DNA from: Sphingobacteriales bacterium
Lineage (GTDB): Bacteria > Bacteroidota > Bacteroidia > Chitinophagales > UBA2359
Direction: 5' to 3'
Length of the DNA: 64,000 nucleotides
NCBI GenBank assembly: GCA_016700115.1
Contig: CP064999.1
Span: forward strand, 1,240,001 to 1,304,000
Made by a program: the position numbers and the translations under genes
Notes under the pieces: model-generated
The model's database searches: none
Told to the model about the DNA's origin: nothing
The model's input: only the letters and a program-made list of their open reading frames with translations
Part shown: one piece after another, positions 37,078 to 46,599 of the stretch
Layout of the letters: every line of letters starts with the position of its first letter
How positions within the stretch are numbered: position 1 is the first letter of the stretch

Positions 37078-39294
37078 ATGCGCAGACTTCTATTATTTAT
37101 TGCTTTGACCTTTGTCTTTACATTGGGAACACAAGCACAATCTGAGCGCACCTGTGCCGCTATGGATGTACTTTCAGAGCAACTGGCAAATGACCCCTCC
37201 CTCCAGGGAAAGATGGAGGCCATTGAGCGTCATTATGAAGATTTTATCGAATCCGGTGCTCATTTGCACGACCGTGTGGTTGTTACTATTCCTGTTGTGT
37301 TTCACATCATTCACAATGGCGATGCTGTAGGTTCTAACGAAAACATCAGCGATGCCTTGATTATGGCGCAATTAAACCAGCTAAATCTCGATTTTCGCAA
37401 ATTAAATTCGGATGCTTCTTTAGTGCCCAGTTTATTTGCCGGAGTAGCTGCCGATGCTGAAATTCAGTTTTGTCTGGCACAACGCACTCCTGCAGGAGCA
37501 GCCACCACGGGTATTAACCGCGTGTATTACAATCAGTCTGCGCCTACTACCTCTTATATGAACAACACCGTTAAACCTGCTACTATTTGGGACAGATCAA
37601 AGTACCTAAATATCTGGACAGCCAACCTGAGCGGTGGTATTTTGGGTTATGCTCAGTTTCCGGGCGGTAGCGCCAGCACCGATGGCGTAGTTTGCCTTCA
37701 TAGTTCGGTAGGCTCGGTAGCCAATCCTAACCCTGCCGGCGGCGTTTATGGTAAAGGCCGAACTGCTACGCACGAAGTCGGTCACTGGCTTAACCTTCGC
37801 CATATCTGGGGAGATGCTACTTGTGGCAACGATCAGGTGAGCGACACTCCCGTTCACAATACTGCCAATTATGGCTGTCCTTCCTATCCTCATTACAGCA
37901 CTTGTAGCGGCTCGCCGGTAGAAATGACCATGAACTATATGGATTATACGGACGATGCTTGTATGTATATGTACACCACAGGTCAAAAAAGCCGTATGCA
38001 GGCTGTGCTTGCTGCCGGAGGTTCGCGAGCTTCTTTAGCTACTTCTAACGGATGTACACCTCCATCAGGCACTTCATGTGGAACCCCCGGAAGCTTAAGC
38101 GCTTCAGGTGTGTCTCAAACGGGCGCAACACTAAACTGGGGTACAGTATCGGGCGCTACAAGTTATAATGTACAATATCGTCAAACAGGTACTTCTACTT
38201 GGTCAAACACCACTTCAACATCTACATCTGCTGCTGTATCAGGACTTACCTGCAATACAGGATATGAGTTTCAGGTTCGGGCAGTTTGCGGAACCACCAC
38301 CGGTTCTTACAGCGGCTCGGCAACTTTCACCACATCTGCATGTGGCGGCACCTCCTGCGGCACGCCCGGCGGGTTAAATGCAACCGGTATTACTCAAACC
38401 AGTGCTACCTTAAACTGGGCTGCGGTTTCGGGAGCAACAAGTTATAATGTTCGCGCAAGACAAGTTGGCACTACAACCTGGTCAACCGGAACAGTAACCT
38501 CTACCTCTGTGAATTTTACAGGACTGACCTGCAACACCAACTACGAGTTTCAGGTTCAGGCAGTTTGCGGAACAACAACAGGCACTTACAGTGGCTCAGC
38601 TAACTTCACTTCTTCGGCTTGTTCAACGACTTGTACCGATACCTATGAGTCCAACAATTCCCAATCAGCCGCTAAAACAATTCCCAAAAACACCACCATC
38701 AGTGCTTTAATCGGAAGTTCGACTGATTCTGATTGGTTTAAATTTACGCTTACTTCTACAGAGAAAAACATCAGAGTAACTTTATCCAATCTTCCTTTCG
38801 ATTACGATCTTAGGCTGTACAGAAATAATACACTATTAGCTACATCCCAAAACGGCGGAACTGCGAATGAAGTGATTATTCGCAACAACACATCTACCAG
38901 TGGCACTTATTATATAAGAGTGTATGGATATAACGGTGCTTTCAGCACCACACAATGCTATAACCTTTTGGTAGAAACAAGTGCAACTGCGTTTAAACTC
39001 AGCTCAGATGCTGCCGAATTGGCTTTAGAACAGACTCCGGTAACCTTCAACGTGTACCCCAATCCTGTTTCTGGAATTGCAAACATACGCCTTGTTCAGG
39101 GTACCAATGATGAGCCGGTCAATATTTCGGTATTTGATTTAACCGGTCGTTTGGTGATTTCCCAAACCGCAAATAACACCAAAGAAGCAGGTGATTTTGC
39201 ATTGGATTGTACTAACCTTTCTGACGGCATCTATATCATCCGTATCGAAACCGGTCAGGAAGCAGTATCTAAGAAAATTATTATTCAACACTAA
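37078..39294 (+). CDS. Secreted M43-type zinc metalloprotease with FN3 and PPC domains, T9SS-sorted
   Basis: Parts in the 738 residues: signal peptide (RLLLFIALTFVFTLGTQAQ); pappalysin-like catalytic domain with HEVGHWLNLRH at 232-242 and a Met-turn (MNYMDYTDDACMYMYT); two fibronectin type III repeats at about 335-515, each starting CGTPG and containing SGATSYNV and LTCNT-x-YEFQV; a PPC domain at about 520-630 (DTYESNNSQSAAKTI, DWFKFTLTS, YDLRLYRNNTLLATS); and a T9SS tail (VYPNPVSGIANIRLV, GIYIIRIETGQE). It is a secreted protease likely acting on the surface or outside the cell. The architecture matches many Bacteroidota exoproteases. A strong terminator follows. Confidence 0.92.
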   Translation: MRRLLLFIALTFVFTLGTQAQSERTCAAMDVLSEQLANDPSLQGKMEAIERHYEDFIESGAHLHDRVVVTIPVVFHIIHNGDAVGSNENISDALIMAQLNQLNLDFRKLNSDASLVPSLFAGVAADAEIQFCLAQRTPAGAATTGINRVYYNQSAPTTSYMNNTVKPATIWDRSKYLNIWTANLSGGILGYAQFPGGSASTDGVVCLHSSVGSVANPNPAGGVYGKGRTATHEVGHWLNLRHIWGDATCGNDQVSDTPVHNTANYGCPSYPHYSTCSGSPVEMTMNYMDYTDDACMYMYTTGQKSRMQAVLAAGGSRASLATSNGCTPPSGTSCGTPGSLSASGVSQTGATLNWGTVSGATSYNVQYRQTGTSTWSNTTSTSTSAAVSGLTCNTGYEFQVRAVCGTTTGSYSGSATFTTSACGGTSCGTPGGLNATGITQTSATLNWAAVSGATSYNVRARQVGTTTWSTGTVTSTSVNFTGLTCNTNYEFQVQAVCGTTTGTYSGSANFTSSACSTTCTDTYESNNSQSAAKTIPKNTTISALIGSSTDSDWFKFTLTSTEKNIRVTLSNLPFDYDLRLYRNNTLLATSQNGGTANEVIIRNNTSTSGTYYIRVYGYNGAFSTTQCYNLLVETSATAFKLSSDAAELALEQTPVTFNVYPNPVSGIANIRLVQGTNDEPVNISVFDLTGRLVISQTANNTKEAGDFALDCTNLSDGIYIIRIETGQEAVSKKIIIQH

Positions 39295-39341
39295 CCCAAT
39301 TAGAGTTGTCTTGTTTTCCTTTAAACGATAACACTGAATTA

Positions 39342-39374
39342 AGCCCCTTGAAATTTAACTTCAAGGGGCTTTTT
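39342..39374 (+). terminator. Rho-independent terminator after the M43 protease gene
   Basis: AGCCCCTTGAA pairs with TTCAAGGGGCT over a 7-base loop, followed by TTTTT. The stem is GC-rich and perfect. Confidence 0.9.
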
Positions 39375-39455
39375 CATTACGCTATCTGTGAATTGCCGAA
39401 TTAACCTGTATTCGGTCTATATTCCTCCGGGTCTATCAAATAATGACTCTTTTTT

Positions 39456-39770
39456 TTGCACCCCTGCAAAGAATCATCGTCTCCTTGCATTGGTTCATTG
39501 CACCGCTGCATTAACATAATGCGCCCCTGCAAAACTTAGAATCACCTCAGTTTCACTTTATTGCACCTCTGCAATAACTCAAAGTACCCCTGCAATGGCT
39601 TATTGCACCCCTGCATAACTTCATTTTGCCTGCTTTACAGTTTATTGCACCCCTGCAAAACTTGTAATCACCTCCGATTCACTCTATTGCACCCCTGCAA
39701 TAACTCAAAGTACCCCTGCATTCACCTAAAGTCAACCTGCAATAACCTAAAGCTGACTGTGTTTTTCGCT
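39456..39770. repeat. Array of about 15 degenerate repeats in exact 21-bp phase (core TTGCACCCCTGCAA)
   Basis: Units begin at 39456, 39477, 39498, 39519, 39540, 39561, 39582, 39603, 39624, 39645, 39666, 39687, 39708, 39729 and 39750, with no phase slip. The best units carry TTGCA-CCCC-TGCAA, a 5-bp inverted repeat around CCCC, then about seven variable bases often ending in TA or CA. Others are degenerate (AATCACCTCAG, AAGTACCCCTGCA). A higher-order duplication exists: 39515-39594 resembles 39641-39720, offset 126 bp, six units. The open frame along part of it (heptads LLHPCNN) is a consequence of the 21-bp period and not a credible gene. It is not CRISPR: there are no distinct spacers. Function unknown. 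Confidence 0.85.
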
Positions 39771-39808
39771 TCAAATCTTGTTTTTTTGTTTTGTGGTGTT
39801 TAGAGATA

Positions 39809-39955
39809 TGGGCTGTTATTTGAAGTAGGGCAGGTGTTTTTTGTTCTAAAGCAGATGCCTTTTTTGAATTAGGTCAGCAGTTTTGGTTAAAACCGCAGGT
39901 CATTGTTGAGTTCTGTCTCTGTTTGGAGCATAAGTTGGGCACTTTAGAGAATGAC
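39809..39955. repeat. Weaker second 21-bp periodic stretch next to the array
   Basis: Seven 21-base blocks starting at 39809 align with a G/C-A-rich left part (GCAGGTG, GCAGATG, GGTCAGC, CCGCAGG) and a TTTTTG-like centre at columns 9-14. The phase differs by 4 bases from the first array and the consensus is different. The signal is much weaker, so it might partly be chance. Confidence 0.4.
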
Positions 39956-40552
39956 TGTAAAAAACGCTAATCCGCCTTTATGGTGTTGTCAGCCTGTTAA
40001 ATATTCCAATTCAATTTTTATAACGGTCAATCTTTGTCCTGTTAAACAGGTGGTCCTTGTATTTCAAATGCCGGAAATTTTGGCTGAGCTCCCAGTGATT
40101 GATTTAACCATACCCTTTATTTTGACACCTGCTCTATTGTCGTCAGGCATGAAACCTGAATAGTCTATTGGATGGTTGTAAACAGATTTATCCCGCAAAA
40201 AAAGAACCATTAAACCTGCTAAACAAAAGAAGCGATATTTTAGTCTGTCAAATCTAAAATGCAAGATAGTCAAAGTTTTAACTAAACGAAACTTAATTGA
40301 AAAAAATACGTAGCAGTTTTTTGATCGTTTTTTGAATAGTAAATGAAAAATACTTGAAACCATAATTTTCATTAATACTACTACGGTATTTATTGATAAT
40401 CAGGCGGTTATGAAATTTTTTTTATTTATTGTATATTTTTTGAAAAAATCGTTTGTCCATAGAATTAAATATGTTCATTTGTTATCTGTTAACAATTCAA
40501 GACCTCGTCTTAGTCAAGATTTTTAACAAAATCTTTAGCCGGGTGATTAAAA
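39956..40552. other. AT-rich intergenic DNA without a credible gene
   Basis: Two short open frames here (39951-40163 on +, 40064-40372 on -) lack start signals, homology that I recognise, or a plausible composition. I see no other structure until the promoter at 40553. Confidence 0.4.
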
Positions 40553-40583
40553 TTTGCGTTTAAAATGTGATGTTTTACCTTTG
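40553..40583 (+). promoter_or_regulatory. Textbook Bacteroidota promoter of the 1361-aa protein gene
   Basis: TTTG (40553-40556), exactly 19 bases, then TACCTTTG (40576-40583). Transcription would start near 40590 and leave a leader of about 200 bases before the ATG. I see no riboswitch-like structure in the leader. Confidence 0.8.
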
Positions 40584-40788
40584 CAAATTCAGAAAGCGAT
40601 AGTTGATTTTGTGCAATCAAATACAGGCACATTGATTTTTTTCGGAAAAAAAGAAACCACTGTACAATAAACGATGCTTTGTGCAACCCTTTCTTTTAAG
40701 CCAATCCTAATAAGTTATCGCTTTTCAACCGCCAATTTATTTTAATCAATTTCACATTACCCCTTATTTTACCAAACAACTTAGTCTT

Positions 40789-43700
40789 ATGTTCTCAACA
40801 AAAAGCTACACGTTTTTTCAAGGACGCGTGAACAGTTTATTGTTTGCAGTTTCCTTGTTTTGGATTACAGCGTTAAGTTTTCAGAATCAAATTCATGCAC
40901 AAGCGACCTGTACTCCTTCCACCCTCGTTAGCTGGGATATGAATGCATGTGCGTCAAGCTATTCCAGTTATACCGAATTTACGGCAACTTATCCGACAAG
41001 CAGTTGTTCGGGAGTAAGTGCCTCGAATGTTTACCGCAGCAACCCCTCGACCTATAAACATGCCTGTGTCTTAGGACAAGGAAATACAGGGGCTGCCATG
41101 AGTGTATCCGGTGCTACCAACAGCACGTATCCTTCGTCATCAGCCACAAAGGTCAAGTTTGAAGCTACCATAACCACTTCAACTCCCAGACAAATAACGG
41201 CTTTAAAATTTTATGCAAAAAGCCCTACTGTTTCAACTACCTTAGCCGGTTCTTCCACCACCAACAACTATCTACAAAAGTACGGTATCAGAATTTACAA
41301 AGGCTCAAGTTTAGTATATGAGGCTTCAAACTTAAGTCTTTCGACCTCATGGCAATTGAAAACCATTGACCTTTCCGGTGATTCTGATTTTCAGTTTTCC
41401 AGTACCAAAACTTTCAAGTTTGAATTAGTAGCCTATAAACCTGTCAATAACGGTTGCACCATTAATGTATGGGATTTGGACAATATAACTATCGAAGGAT
41501 GTTGCTCCACTCCCGTAAACTGCAACGATATTACGGGTGGTTCTATCGGGCCTAATCAAACTATTTGTTCCGGCGGCGATCCTGCCATTATCAACAACAC
41601 TTCCTCTGCAACTACATCTTTCAGCGGTGGGGTTAAATATCTTTGGTTTAAATACGTAGGATCTTCAGCTCCTTCATCCATGTCTTCTGCCACCTTGATT
41701 TCTGGAGCAACTTCAGCTTCTTATGACCCGCCCGCCGGCAGCGTTACTGCCAAAACATGGTATCGCCGGTGTGCAGCACCTAACAGCGCTTCCTGTACAA
41801 CCTACAACGGCGAAACATCCTGGGTTTATGTCAATGTTACTACCCCGCCAACTTTGGTTTGCGAGGCAAAAGTAAATGGCACCTGGTCCACCTTAAATAA
41901 TTGCGCGGTTACTGTATGTACCGGCAATTCATTGTGGTTAAGTGTGAACCCCAATATCAGTACCGTAGTTTGGACTGGCCCAAATGGCTATAATGCTACT
42001 GGAAATGATGCCTCTATTTCGAGCAGTGTAACAACCTCTCATGCAGGTACTTATACGGCGGTTCTGACAGACAATGGATGTTCCAGCACGGCTACCATCA
42101 CTGTAACCGTTAATAACTGTACCCCACCGGTAAATTGTAATGATGTAACCGGCGGGTATATCACTCCAAACCAGACGATTTGTTCCGGAGGAGATCCTGC
42201 ACCCATCACCAATTCAACTTCAGCATCAACATCTTATAGCGGAGGGGTAAAATACCAATGGTATAAATATGTGGGAAGTACTGCACCAAGTTCCCTTTCT
42301 TCGGCAACTTTAATACCGGGTGCTACGTCTTCTTCTTACGACCCGCCTGCCGGAAGTGTAACTTCAAAAACATGGTTTGTACGCGCGGCTGCACCAAACA
42401 GCGAGTCTTGTACAACTTATAGTGGACTGTCTAACTGGAAATATGTCAGTGTTACTACACCCCCGACTTTGACCTGTAAAGCGAAAGTCAACGGCACCTG
42501 GAATGTTCTGTCAAATTGTGCAGTTACGGTTTGTGTCGGCAACTCTTTGTATTTAGGGGTTCTTTCCGACGGGTCTTCTTTTTCATGGACTGGTCCAAAT
42601 GGCTTCAGCTCAACAAATCAGTACCCTTTAATATCTAACAATGTAACAGCAGCTCATGCCGGAAGTTATACAATTGTGGTTACAAAAAATGGATGTACGA
42701 CTTCTGCCACTATTGTGGTGACGGTAAGTACCTGCGGAACTCCGCCAAATTGTGGCGATATTACCGGAGGTTCTATCGGAAATGATCAAACAATTTGCGG
42801 TGGTGGAGACCCATCAAATATTTACAGCATCACCGATGCAACTACATCGTATAGTGGTGGGGTAAAATATCTATGGCTTTTGTATGTTGGTGCTACTCCC
42901 CCGTCTTCTATGTCCTCAGCAACTATAATTCCCGGAGCTACTTCAGCTTCTTATGATCCGCCTGCCGGCAGCATTACTTCCAAAACATGGTTCCGTCGCT
43001 GTGCAGCGCCTAACAGCGATGAGTGTACTACCTATAACGGTGAAACTGCCTGGGTGTATGTAGATGTAGCTCCAAATCCAGACACACCGACTCCAACAAC
43101 CAACAGCGCAAGCAATGTTTGTCCGGCAACTTCAGTCAATCTGATATCACTACAACCGGCCGCTCCCAGTACTCCCGGTGGAGTGTTTGAATGGCATACC
43201 GGTAACGATGCTTCATCGCCATTAGTTGACAATCCAACTTCTGTCGGCAACGGCACTTACTATCTCTTTGAAAAATCAACAGCCAACTGTTACAGCAACG
43301 GGGCAATGGTAACCATTACTATTACAACCTGTGAAACTGTTTGCGATAACTACTACAATGGGGGCAGTGTCGGGTATTACCAAAGCCAGTGTGGTCCTTA
43401 TACTCCCAACGAAATCATAGAACTCGAAGCCCCGGCCGGAGGAAGCGGTGCTTCAGAATATATCTGGCAATCCAGTGCAGACAACTGGCTATGGGTAACC
43501 ATTGTAGGAGCAACAGGAGCCAGCTATCAGCCCGATGTCATTAGCAGTTCGATTTACATCCGCCGGGGTGTACGAAGGGTAAATTGTACCTCTTGGAGAT
43601 ATTCGAATGCCGTATTAAAAGAAGTTACCGGCCCCTGTGGCGGCACCAATGTTTGCGATAATTTTACCTCCGGTGGCAATATCGGATATGACGAAAGCGG

Positions 43701-44874
43701 TACTTCTCCTTTTGACCCATCAACTATTGTTGAAACTACGGCTCCCAATGGCGGAAGCGGTGCAATCGAATACCAATGGAAATACAACACAGACGGTACC
43801 TGGATTGTCATTACAGGTGCTAACGGTTCAACCTATGACCCGGGAGTAATTACTGAAACCACCATTTACCGAAGAGGTGTTCGTCGTGCCAACTGTATTG
43901 AATGGCTGTATTCCAACGAAGTAACTAAAACCGTATCCAATCCAACACCGCCCAACTGTAACGACATCACCGGCGGCACTATTGGTTACAGTCAAACAAT
44001 TTGTACAAGTGGCGACCCAATGGCATTTGTATCTGTTACCCCTGCAACAACTTCTTTTGCCGGAGGTGTTAAATATGTTTGGCTCAGATATGAAGGCGCT
44101 AATCCGCCGGCAGATATGTCTTTGGCTACCGTAATTGCCGGTGCTAATTCAGATACTTATGATGCTCCTGCCGGAAGCGTTACCACAAAAACCTGGTTCC
44201 GTCGTTGTGCTGCACCTAATTCATCTACCTGTACAGTATATTATGGCGAAACCCCGTGGATTTTTGTTGAAACGACAACCTGCGGAGGCACCTGCGATAA
44301 TGTTACCTACGGAGGAGAAATCGGCTACTATGAATCCAAATGCGCTCCTTATGATCCGGAAATGATAATTGAAACAACTCCTCCAAGTGGTGGCAACGGC
44401 ACTTTGGAATATGTCTGGTTATACAGTACCGACAACTGGACCTGGATTACGATTGCCGGAGCAAACGGCCCAAGTTATGATCCTCCTGTCATCACAGAAA
44501 CCACCTTCTTTAGTCGTGGAGTCAGAAGGGCCGGATGTACCGATTACATTTATTCAAACTCTGTATTAAAACGCAACTCTTGCTCCGGCAAAACCGGTGA
44601 AGGTGAACTGGAACAAGCCATTTCAGGTTTAACCATCCTTCCGGTTCCCGCTTCCACCGGTCTGACCGTGCGCTTTGTTTCTGCCGATCAACAAGTATGC
44701 GATGTTCAGATTTTTGACATTGCCGGAAGACAGGTTGACCAACAACAAATCGAAGCCTCTGCCGGAATCAATGAGGTGAACTTTGATGTAAGTCGTTGGA
44801 ATGCCGGATACTATTTCGTATCCCTTTCAAATGGCAAACAACATGAGCGGGCTAAATTTACGGTAATCAGGTAA
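40789..44874 (+). CDS. Large repeat-rich secreted protein with T9SS tail, probable surface adhesin-like protein
   Basis: The 1361 residues start with a signal peptide (SLLFAVSLFWITALSFQNQIHA) and a jellyroll-like domain to about residue 240. Then come two kinds of Cys-containing modules. Type 1 (start CND-I-TGG-x-IG-x-NQTIC, with GGVKYLWF and TKTWFRRCAAPNS) begins at residues 245, 450, 655 and 1057; the first two full periods are exactly 205 residues and include an Ig-like part (AHAGTYTAVLTDNGC). Type 2 (start CDN, with GGSGA-x-EY-x-W and RRGVRR-x-NC) begins at 852, 956 and 1169. A T9SS tail closes the protein (ILPVPASTGLTVRFV, GYYFVSLSNGKQ). Module contents suggest surface structure or adhesion; no catalytic motif is seen. 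Confidence 0.88.
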   Translation: MFSTKSYTFFQGRVNSLLFAVSLFWITALSFQNQIHAQATCTPSTLVSWDMNACASSYSSYTEFTATYPTSSCSGVSASNVYRSNPSTYKHACVLGQGNTGAAMSVSGATNSTYPSSSATKVKFEATITTSTPRQITALKFYAKSPTVSTTLAGSSTTNNYLQKYGIRIYKGSSLVYEASNLSLSTSWQLKTIDLSGDSDFQFSSTKTFKFELVAYKPVNNGCTINVWDLDNITIEGCCSTPVNCNDITGGSIGPNQTICSGGDPAIINNTSSATTSFSGGVKYLWFKYVGSSAPSSMSSATLISGATSASYDPPAGSVTAKTWYRRCAAPNSASCTTYNGETSWVYVNVTTPPTLVCEAKVNGTWSTLNNCAVTVCTGNSLWLSVNPNISTVVWTGPNGYNATGNDASISSSVTTSHAGTYTAVLTDNGCSSTATITVTVNNCTPPVNCNDVTGGYITPNQTICSGGDPAPITNSTSASTSYSGGVKYQWYKYVGSTAPSSLSSATLIPGATSSSYDPPAGSVTSKTWFVRAAAPNSESCTTYSGLSNWKYVSVTTPPTLTCKAKVNGTWNVLSNCAVTVCVGNSLYLGVLSDGSSFSWTGPNGFSSTNQYPLISNNVTAAHAGSYTIVVTKNGCTTSATIVVTVSTCGTPPNCGDITGGSIGNDQTICGGGDPSNIYSITDATTSYSGGVKYLWLLYVGATPPSSMSSATIIPGATSASYDPPAGSITSKTWFRRCAAPNSDECTTYNGETAWVYVDVAPNPDTPTPTTNSASNVCPATSVNLISLQPAAPSTPGGVFEWHTGNDASSPLVDNPTSVGNGTYYLFEKSTANCYSNGAMVTITITTCETVCDNYYNGGSVGYYQSQCGPYTPNEIIELEAPAGGSGASEYIWQSSADNWLWVTIVGATGASYQPDVISSSIYIRRGVRRVNCTSWRYSNAVLKEVTGPCGGTNVCDNFTSGGNIGYDESGTSPFDPSTIVETTAPNGGSGAIEYQWKYNTDGTWIVITGANGSTYDPGVITETTIYRRGVRRANCIEWLYSNEVTKTVSNPTPPNCNDITGGTIGYSQTICTSGDPMAFVSVTPATTSFAGGVKYVWLRYEGANPPADMSLATVIAGANSDTYDAPAGSVTTKTWFRRCAAPNSSTCTVYYGETPWIFVETTTCGGTCDNVTYGGEIGYYESKCAPYDPEMIIETTPPSGGNGTLEYVWLYSTDNWTWITIAGANGPSYDPPVITETTFFSRGVRRAGCTDYIYSNSVLKRNSCSGKTGEGELEQAISGLTILPVPASTGLTVRFVSADQQVCDVQIFDIAGRQVDQQQIEASAGINEVNFDVSRWNAGYYFVSLSNGKQHERAKFTVIR

Positions 44875-44922
44875 AACAAATCTGTTTCTGTAAACAGGAA
44901 AAGCAAACCCCGCTTTTCTTAG

Positions 44923-44969
44923 AAAAAAGGGCTGTTTCCCAAACTATTGCGGGAAGCAGCCCTTTTTGT
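44923..44969 (+). terminator. Rho-independent terminator after the 1361-aa protein gene
   Basis: AAAAAAGGGCTGTTTCCC pairs with GGGAAGCAGCCCTTTTTG with one internal mismatch, loop of about 10 bases, T tract included. Confidence 0.88.
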
Positions 44970-45214
44970 TTTAGATACCACTGCCTTAATTAACGCTAAG
45001 TGTAAAAAGTATAACTTACCCCACTTGAAACAGATAAACACAATTATCTGAACAGATTTGAAAATTTAGTGGTATTTTGTGGAATATATTATGTCTGTTC
45101 TGACAAAGAACTCCCAAATCCCTAAACTTGTACTTTTTCCGTTCAAAATAATTCAAAACAGGATTAATCTTTGATTCCAAAGGGCTGAATGTCAATTGTG
45201 ATTAATATTCAATT

Positions 45215-45847
45215 ATGGAAGATTTTAACCGAAAAAAACATTGGGAAACTATTTACCAAACCAAATCTCCGGGAGAAGTGAGTTGGTTTCAGCCTGTTCC
45301 GGAAACATCTCTCGGGTTATTCAGGCAGCTTGATATTCAACCAACCGCAAAAATCATAGACATCGGAGGAGGTGATAGTTTGTTGGTTGATTTTTTACTT
45401 AATCAGGGGTTTGAAGATATTACCGTCCTTGACATTTCTGAAACAGCACTTGAAAAGGCAAAACAACGGCTTGGACAGCATGCTTCAAAGGTTAAATGGA
45501 TTGTTGCCGATGTGGTTAATTTTAAACCCACCGAACTTTATGATGTTTGGCACGACCGAGCAGCCTTTCACTTTTTAACCCGCGAAGAAGAAGTACTGAC
45601 CTACCTAAACATCGTTCAACAAAGTTTAAACCCTTCAGGCTTTGTAATCATCGGCACTTTTTCGGAACAAGGTCCCAAAAAATGCAGCGGTATCGAAATC
45701 AAACAATATTCAGAAGCCTCAATGTCCGAAACACTGAATCCTTTTTTTGAAAAGGTTGACTGTATCATGGTTGACCATCAAACCCCTTTTCAGACCATTC
45801 AGAATTTTATCTTTTGCTGTTTCAAAAAAAGAACCCCGGCAGTTTGA
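45215..45847 (+). CDS. Class I SAM-dependent methyltransferase
   Basis: A soluble protein of 210 residues. The SAM-binding motif is IIDIGGGDSLLVDFLL at about 49-64, followed by ITVLDISETALEKAKQRLG with the acidic ribose-binding residue and WIVADVVNF. The N-terminal HWETIYQTKSPGEVSWFQ and the internal DVWHDRAAFHFLT pattern fit a subgroup annotated only as class I methyltransferase, related to thiopurine/tellurite-type enzymes. The substrate is unknown. It is a single gene preceded by a 340-base spacer. Confidence 0.85.
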   Translation: MEDFNRKKHWETIYQTKSPGEVSWFQPVPETSLGLFRQLDIQPTAKIIDIGGGDSLLVDFLLNQGFEDITVLDISETALEKAKQRLGQHASKVKWIVADVVNFKPTELYDVWHDRAAFHFLTREEEVLTYLNIVQQSLNPSGFVIIGTFSEQGPKKCSGIEIKQYSEASMSETLNPFFEKVDCIMVDHQTPFQTIQNFIFCCFKKRTPAV

Positions 45848-46144
45848 GTTCTGTTTCTTTTTGCCATTTTCTGTATTTCAAGATACCATTAAGACAATAC
45901 TCATTTCGGTAAGCTCGCATTCAGGGGGGTAATTACTTAAGCGATTTTTTCCGGCTTGCTTTTTCTAAAACGTCCTCCTATCTTGGCATGGATTATCCCG
46001 GAAGCCTCCATACACTTGCAGAAGAAGACAATTTCGGAATAATTTCAGATTATATGAATCAGATAGAGCAAGCAAGTATGAATTGAATATAAATAAAACC
46101 GCTTCCGTAAAAATGTAATTTCTTACCACTTCAATGTATTTTCT
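45848..46144. other. Spacer with a possible short peptide or gene remnant
   Basis: An ATG at 45988 opens a 32-codon frame to TGA 46084-46086, with a natural-looking composition (GSLHTLAEEDNFGIISDYMN). The frame is open further upstream without a start, so a fragment of a lost gene is as likely as a small protein. Nothing else is seen. Confidence 0.3.
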
Positions 46145-46582
46145 ATGGTGGACATACTAACTGAAATCATCATTAACAAACCAGTTGAAATTGTAGCGGC
46201 TTATGCAGCCAATCCCGACAATGCCCCTGAATGGTATGTGAACATTAAAGGGGTGGAATGGAAAACACCTAAACCCTTGACAAGCGGAACAATGGTGGAA
46301 TTTATAACCCATTTTCTTGGACGAAAACTCATCTATACCTATGTAGTTACCGAGTTTGCTGAAAATGAAAAATTAGTGATGCGCACAGCAACCGGTCCTT
46401 TTCCGATGGAAACAACTTATACATGGACGGGAATAGATCAAAATTCTACCCGGATGACCCTTCGCAATCGGGGAAATCCCACCGGGTTTTCGAAATTTTT
46501 TGCCCCGTTTATGGAAATAATGATGCAAAAAGCCAACCGCAATGACCTGAAACGCATCCGGACTATTTTGGAAAGCAGGTAG
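46145..46582 (+). CDS. SRPBCC family protein (polyketide cyclase/dehydrase-like)
   Basis: A small soluble protein of 145 residues with the START/Bet v1-like fold pattern: an N-terminal strand (DILTEIIINKPVEIVAAYAA), then NPDNAPEWYVNIKGVEW, a central sheet (FITHFLGRKLIYTYVVTEF, ENEKLVMRTATGPF) and a long C-terminal helix (FAPFMEIMMQKANRNDLKRI). Such proteins bind hydrophobic ligands; no ligand or reaction can be given. The next gene, ligA, is convergent with an 17-base gap. Confidence 0.85.
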   Translation: MVDILTEIIINKPVEIVAAYAANPDNAPEWYVNIKGVEWKTPKPLTSGTMVEFITHFLGRKLIYTYVVTEFAENEKLVMRTATGPFPMETTYTWTGIDQNSTRMTLRNRGNPTGFSKFFAPFMEIMMQKANRNDLKRIRTILESR

Positions 46583-46599
46583 TTTTTAAATACTTGTAG

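Noticed and set aside
39456..39770. CRISPR array
   Set aside because: Units follow each other every 21 bases with no unique spacers of 30 or more bases, the repeats are degenerate, and there are no cas genes.
39561..39803. 80-codon open frame with LLHPCNN heptads
   Set aside because: It is a by-product of the 21-bp period, which keeps one frame open. The start is TTG, an in-frame stop lies in the same array at 39537, and there is no promoter or natural protein composition.
40064..40372. 102-codon minus-strand frame
   Set aside because: AT-rich, no recognisable family, no supporting neighbours; typical chance frame in a gene-free stretch.
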